From Archaeoglobus neptunius (lineage in GTDB: Archaea; Halobacteriota; Archaeoglobi; Archaeoglobales; Archaeoglobaceae), in the NCBI RefSeq assembly GCF_016757965.1, contig NZ_JAEKIW010000007.1, positions 1-64,000 on the forward strand: a stretch of 64,000 nt of DNA. The letters run 5' to 3'. The position numbers and the translations under genes were made by a program. Positions 61,411 through 64,000 of the stretch are shown in pieces. The notes beneath the pieces were generated by a model. The model made no database searches, was not told the DNA's origin, and saw only the letters and a list, made by a program, of their open reading frames with translations. Within the stretch, counting starts at the first letter, position 1, and every line of letters begins with the position of its first letter.

Positions 61411-61995
61411 TCAGCTCGCCCACGCCACCAGATATGTGTCTCCGTCATCGGCCAGCTCCTGTGGAGCCACATTGTAGCCGTATCTCCAGCTCCATCCCGG
61501 ATTCTGGTCGATATCGGGACCGCCATTTGCCAGATAGGCTGCCCAAATTAACTCGCTGCAGTAGTAACTGCTCCCGTAAACTTCCTTACCACCGATGTAT
61601 GTTAGCCATTTGTAGTCGTATGGATAACCCACCTTGGTCAGGGCCCAGCTTATCGCACTGGACTTAACTCCACTGCTGGTTTTTACCCTGTAAACTGCAA
61701 CTTCATCTGCATTTCTGACCATGTCCACCGATACAACCCTCACACCATCTTTCCAGGCTTCAACCATCTGACCGTTTCCTATGTACATCGCCGCATGGTG
61801 CCAGTGGCCTATTATGTCGCCAAAGGTATCCTCCAGCCATCCGGCACATCCTCTGCAGAGAATTATATCTCCCGGCTGCAGAACGCTTAGATCCAGATTG
61901 TTTCCATCCCCAGTCCACTCTGATGGAATCAGTGCTTCTGCCGGGGCCACGATCAGCAACAGGCCAACCATCAGTAACACCGCACGCATGGACAC
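61411..61995 (-). CDS. Secreted YiiX-like (permuted NlpC/P60, papain-fold) hydrolase
   Basis: The 194-residue protein has a signal peptide (RAVLLMVGLLLIVAPAEALI), LQPGDIILCRG, the His region DIIGHWHHAAMYIGNGQ (H64-H67) and the Cys nucleophile in SSYYCSELIWAAYLANGG (C146). These fit the YiiX/DUF830 circularly permuted papain-like family, which cleaves peptide or ester bonds. In an archaeon without peptidoglycan the target is unclear. Confidence 0.82.
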   Translation of the reverse strand: MSMRAVLLMVGLLLIVAPAEALIPSEWTGDGNNLDLSVLQPGDIILCRGCAGWLEDTFGDIIGHWHHAAMYIGNGQMVEAWKDGVRVVSVDMVRNADEVAVYRVKTSSGVKSSAISWALTKVGYPYDYKWLTYIGGKEVYGSSYYCSELIWAAYLANGGPDIDQNPGWSWRYGYNVAPQELADDGDTYLVAWAS

Positions 61996-62045
61996 CTTAA
62001 TTATCTTTAATTTAAAAATTTTTCGATGATAAAACAGAAAAAATA

Positions 62046-62921
62046 TTAAAAATGAGAGTAACCCCTAAACTCAACTCTCACAGTCTCTCCCTCAAGTTCA
62101 GCAAAAACACCTGATCCCTCCTCCACTCGCCCTATTCTTATCCCATCTTTACTCTCCTTGGCCGTGTAGAGCAGCTCGAAGTCTCCACCTCCATAGAGAA
62201 AAGTTTCCAGTGGGTCTTGCGCAAGCTCTAAATGGGAAATATCGATACTGTCCAGAATTATTCTAACACCACTGCTTTCGGCAATCTGGTGGAGGGAGAT
62301 TGCGAGACTGTCGCTCACGTCTGTCAGGGCTCCGGCGTACTTTGCGATTCTAATTCCCTCCGCAATTCTTGGTTCTGGAGTGTACAATTTCTCTGCATAC
62401 GGGAGGTCTTCTCTCCTCGCACCTTTTTCGAGCAGCTCAAGGCACACCTGAGCTTTGCCGGGCAGATCGGTGACGTAAACATTATCGCCGGGTTCAGCCC
62501 CTTTTCGTGTAATGATCCTCTCAGCCTCTCCAATCGCAAAACCTGCAATGGTTGTTATTTCCGAAAAGTCTATGTCTCCACCAACAACCCTCACTCCGTA
62601 CTTTTCCGCCACACTCTTTATCCCCTTAAGTATGGCCTCAAAAAGTTCGGGAGATTTCAGCGATATGGAGCTCAGGAAATACAGCGGTTTTGCTCCACAT
62701 GCAGCAATGTCGGAGAGGGTGACAGCAATCGCCATCCATCCCATTTCCTCAGGCTCCATGAAGGGTGGAAAATCGCTCCTTTCATTCACCGTGTCACAGG
62801 TAAGAACAATTAGACTGTTTCCAATTTCAATGTACGCTGCATCATGTTTACCGGCGGGAACGACAACATCCTCTCCACCAAAAAATCTCTCAACGATTTT
62901 CAACAGCTCGAACTCTTTCAT
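62046..62921 (-). CDS. thiL: Thiamine-monophosphate kinase (ThiL-like)
   Basis: From the ATG at 62921 the product is 291 residues with the AIR-synthase-like fold: VVPAGKHDAAYIEIG, VLTCDTVNERSDFPPFMEPE, WMAIAVTLSDIAACGAKPLY, VVGGDIDFSEITTIAGFAIG and LTDVSDSLAISLHQIAESSG, ending GGGDFELLYTAKES. The variant DTV and AGKHDAA differ a little from classical ThiL, so a related kinase (AIR-synthase-like archaeal) is possible. It overlaps nep1 by 32 bases. Confidence 0.8.
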   Translation of the reverse strand: MKEFELLKIVERFFGGEDVVVPAGKHDAAYIEIGNSLIVLTCDTVNERSDFPPFMEPEEMGWMAIAVTLSDIAACGAKPLYFLSSISLKSPELFEAILKGIKSVAEKYGVRVVGGDIDFSEITTIAGFAIGEAERIITRKGAEPGDNVYVTDLPGKAQVCLELLEKGARREDLPYAEKLYTPEPRIAEGIRIAKYAGALTDVSDSLAISLHQIAESSGVRIILDSIDISHLELAQDPLETFLYGGGDFELLYTAKESKDGIRIGRVEEGSGVFAELEGETVRVEFRGYSHF

Positions 62922-63552
62922 ACTCGCACACCACCCTGGCTGTGACGTAAAGACTTGTGTAGCCTTTCTCACCGAGACTTACGATATTTGCATTTTTGAG
63001 CATTTTTCTGGTCTCCGGAAAGAAATCTCCGTGTGGGAATGCACCTATGCATACCGCAAAATCACCCTTCAGGTATTTGCCGATATTTTCTCTTCTGCCT
63101 TTCTCGCTCATCAGAATTACGTTCCTGTGGGCCAGTATATCGGAAAGAGTTTGATCAACGATCTCGAGCAGAATTTCGTTACCTGCTACGATTCTTCTTT
63201 TTCTAAACAGATCCTCCATCAGCCCGACAAATCGATTGTAGTTTCTTGGTAGCCGTGTTTTCGGATTAACTTTTATTATGTGTCCGCTCAGGGTATGGAC
63301 GTAGATTTCAAGGTCTTTACTCACCGGCGAATCGAGCAGGAGAAGGAGGCATTGATGAATGATGTCCGGTCTGCCCCTTTTTTCCCTAAATGGAAGCTTT
63401 TTCATAGCCGAATGGTGCTTTGAGTCGTCCAGAATAATACTATCGGGATTTTTACCCCTCCTTCTTGCATCGAATGCAACAGATGGATGACAGGCTATTT
63501 CCGGCGGGACAAGTTCCAGAGATGTCTCAAGGAATACGAATGCACTTCGCAC
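62890..63552 (-). CDS. nep1: rRNA pseudouridine N1-methyltransferase Nep1
   Basis: The 220-residue SPOUT-class enzyme has ILDDSKHHSAMKKLPFREKR, RPDIIHQCLLLLLDSPVSKD, IKVNPKTRLPRNYNRFVGLM and GAFPHGDFFP, then the knot region SLGEKGYTSLYVTARVVCEY. It N1-methylates a pseudouridine in small-subunit rRNA and helps ribosome assembly in archaea and eukaryotes. Confidence 0.93.
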   Translation of the reverse strand: MRSAFVFLETSLELVPPEIACHPSVAFDARRRGKNPDSIILDDSKHHSAMKKLPFREKRGRPDIIHQCLLLLLDSPVSKDLEIYVHTLSGHIIKVNPKTRLPRNYNRFVGLMEDLFRKRRIVAGNEILLEIVDQTLSDILAHRNVILMSEKGRRENIGKYLKGDFAVCIGAFPHGDFFPETRKMLKNANIVSLGEKGYTSLYVTARVVCEYERVRAVENR

Positions 63553-63603
63553 AAAGGAAATAAACCGAAAAAGTTTAAGTTCTTTTCTCTGAAAAGTTTT
63601 AAC

Positions 63604-64000
63604 GTGAAGGAATTGCTGAAAAAAGCATCAACAATTGCATCCGCAATTGCTTCTCAGGAAGAGATCCTGATCGTTACCCATATCGATGCTGATGGTATCA
63701 CATCCGGGAGTATAGCACACATTGCTCTCGAAAGGTTTGGAATTGAGAACCGAATGAAGTTCGTAAAACAGCTCGATGAGGATGAAATTGAGAAGATAAA
63801 GGATGAAAACGTCTTTGTATGGTTCACAGATATTGGAAGTGGTCAGATTGAGATGTTTGATGAGCTTGAGTTTGCCATAACCGACCACCACGTTCCACAG
63901 GCGACTCATCCGATGCAGCTCAATCCGCATGAATTTGGCTATGACGGCACCTTTGAACTCAGTGGAGCTACGACGACTTTCCTCGTTGCTAAATACATGA
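63604..64000 (+). CDS. DHH-family phosphoesterase (RecJ/GAN-like), cut by window end
   Basis: From a GTG at 63604 the frame is open to the window edge (132 codons) and reads EEILIVTHIDADGITSGSIA (DHH motif I), FVWFTDIGSG and FAITDHHVPQAT (the DHH motif itself). This is the N-terminal part of an archaeal RecJ-like single-strand exonuclease such as GAN, which works with GINS at the replication fork. It is divergent from nep1. Confidence 0.85.
   Translation, partial: MKELLKKASTIASAIASQEEILIVTHIDADGITSGSIAHIALERFGIENRMKFVKQLDEDEIEKIKDENVFVWFTDIGSGQIEMFDELEFAITDHHVPQATHPMQLNPHEFGYDGTFELSGATTTFLVAKYM

Noticed and set aside
62512-63252. A 246-codon plus-strand open frame
   Set aside because: Antisense to thiL and nep1, both supported by family motifs.

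Overview
The window looks like the chromosome of a hyperthermophilic archaeon of the order Archaeoglobales (Archaeoglobus, Geoglobus or Ferroglobus type; I cannot fix the genus). The reasons are archaeal-only or archaeal-type informational genes (ribosomal proteins S8e and L37e, an Lsm/SmAP protein, archaeal CCA-adding enzyme, Nep1, RtcB, an archaeal RecJ/DHH nuclease). Promoters have a CGAAA-type BRE followed by a TATA box about 26 bases before the start codon, giving many leaderless genes. The start/stop ATGA overlaps are tight. A catabolic glycerol-3-phosphate cluster and fatty-acid oxidation genes are of the kind known from this order.

Layout. 0-1.1 kb: the edge of a transposase, an ArsR-like regulator and a vapBC pair whose toxin is broken. 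1.4-10.5 kb: housekeeping genes (MazG-like, queuosine-precursor-type transporter, MarC, archaeal MetE, gatB with a glycosyltransferase/membrane-protein operon, AlkA glycosylase, HTH-CBS regulator). 10.5-16.3 kb: an island of exported or hydrophobic proteins. It holds a repeat protein, an 813-residue exported protein, a leaderless 62-residue hydrophobic protein, and four overlapping genes that share with the C-terminus of the 813-residue protein a domain with identical residue spacing. This is the strongest candidate here for an undescribed system. 16.4-19.9 kb: a TauE/SafE exporter, a DUF169 protein and a LysR regulator.

20-35 kb: metabolism and RNA genes. These include ribH with an aminotransferase, a CDF transporter, serB, and a compact redox operon (two thioredoxin-fold proteins, a winged-helix regulator, a ferredoxin too short to stand out, and an unknown). 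A DRG GTPase, MBL-fold enzymes, moaC, nicotinamidase, a probable promoter-driven structured RNA, S8e, cca and thpR follow. 34-42 kb: an accessory stretch with a PGF-CTERM-like surface protein, two mini-genes, an orphan Cas4/Exo5-like nuclease, a type IV pilin, a decaying array of toxin-antitoxin genes (vapBC, a vapB fragment, relBE, frameshifted vapBC) with direct repeats, and an exported pair followed by a regulator.

42-64 kb: rtcB, a membrane/hydrolase group, a six-gene glycerol-3-phosphate operon (gpsA to glpK), purF-rpl37e-lsm, tRNA-Gly(TCC), adk, a MerR-controlled acyl-CoA ligase/acyl-CoA dehydrogenase operon with a clear operator-like dyad, a four-gene KaiC/RecA-like cluster with two intact and two degenerate ATPases, a secreted YiiX-like papain-fold enzyme, thiL-nep1, and the start of a DHH nuclease cut by the window end.

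All functional calls rest on reading protein motifs and gene context by eye; no database search was run.
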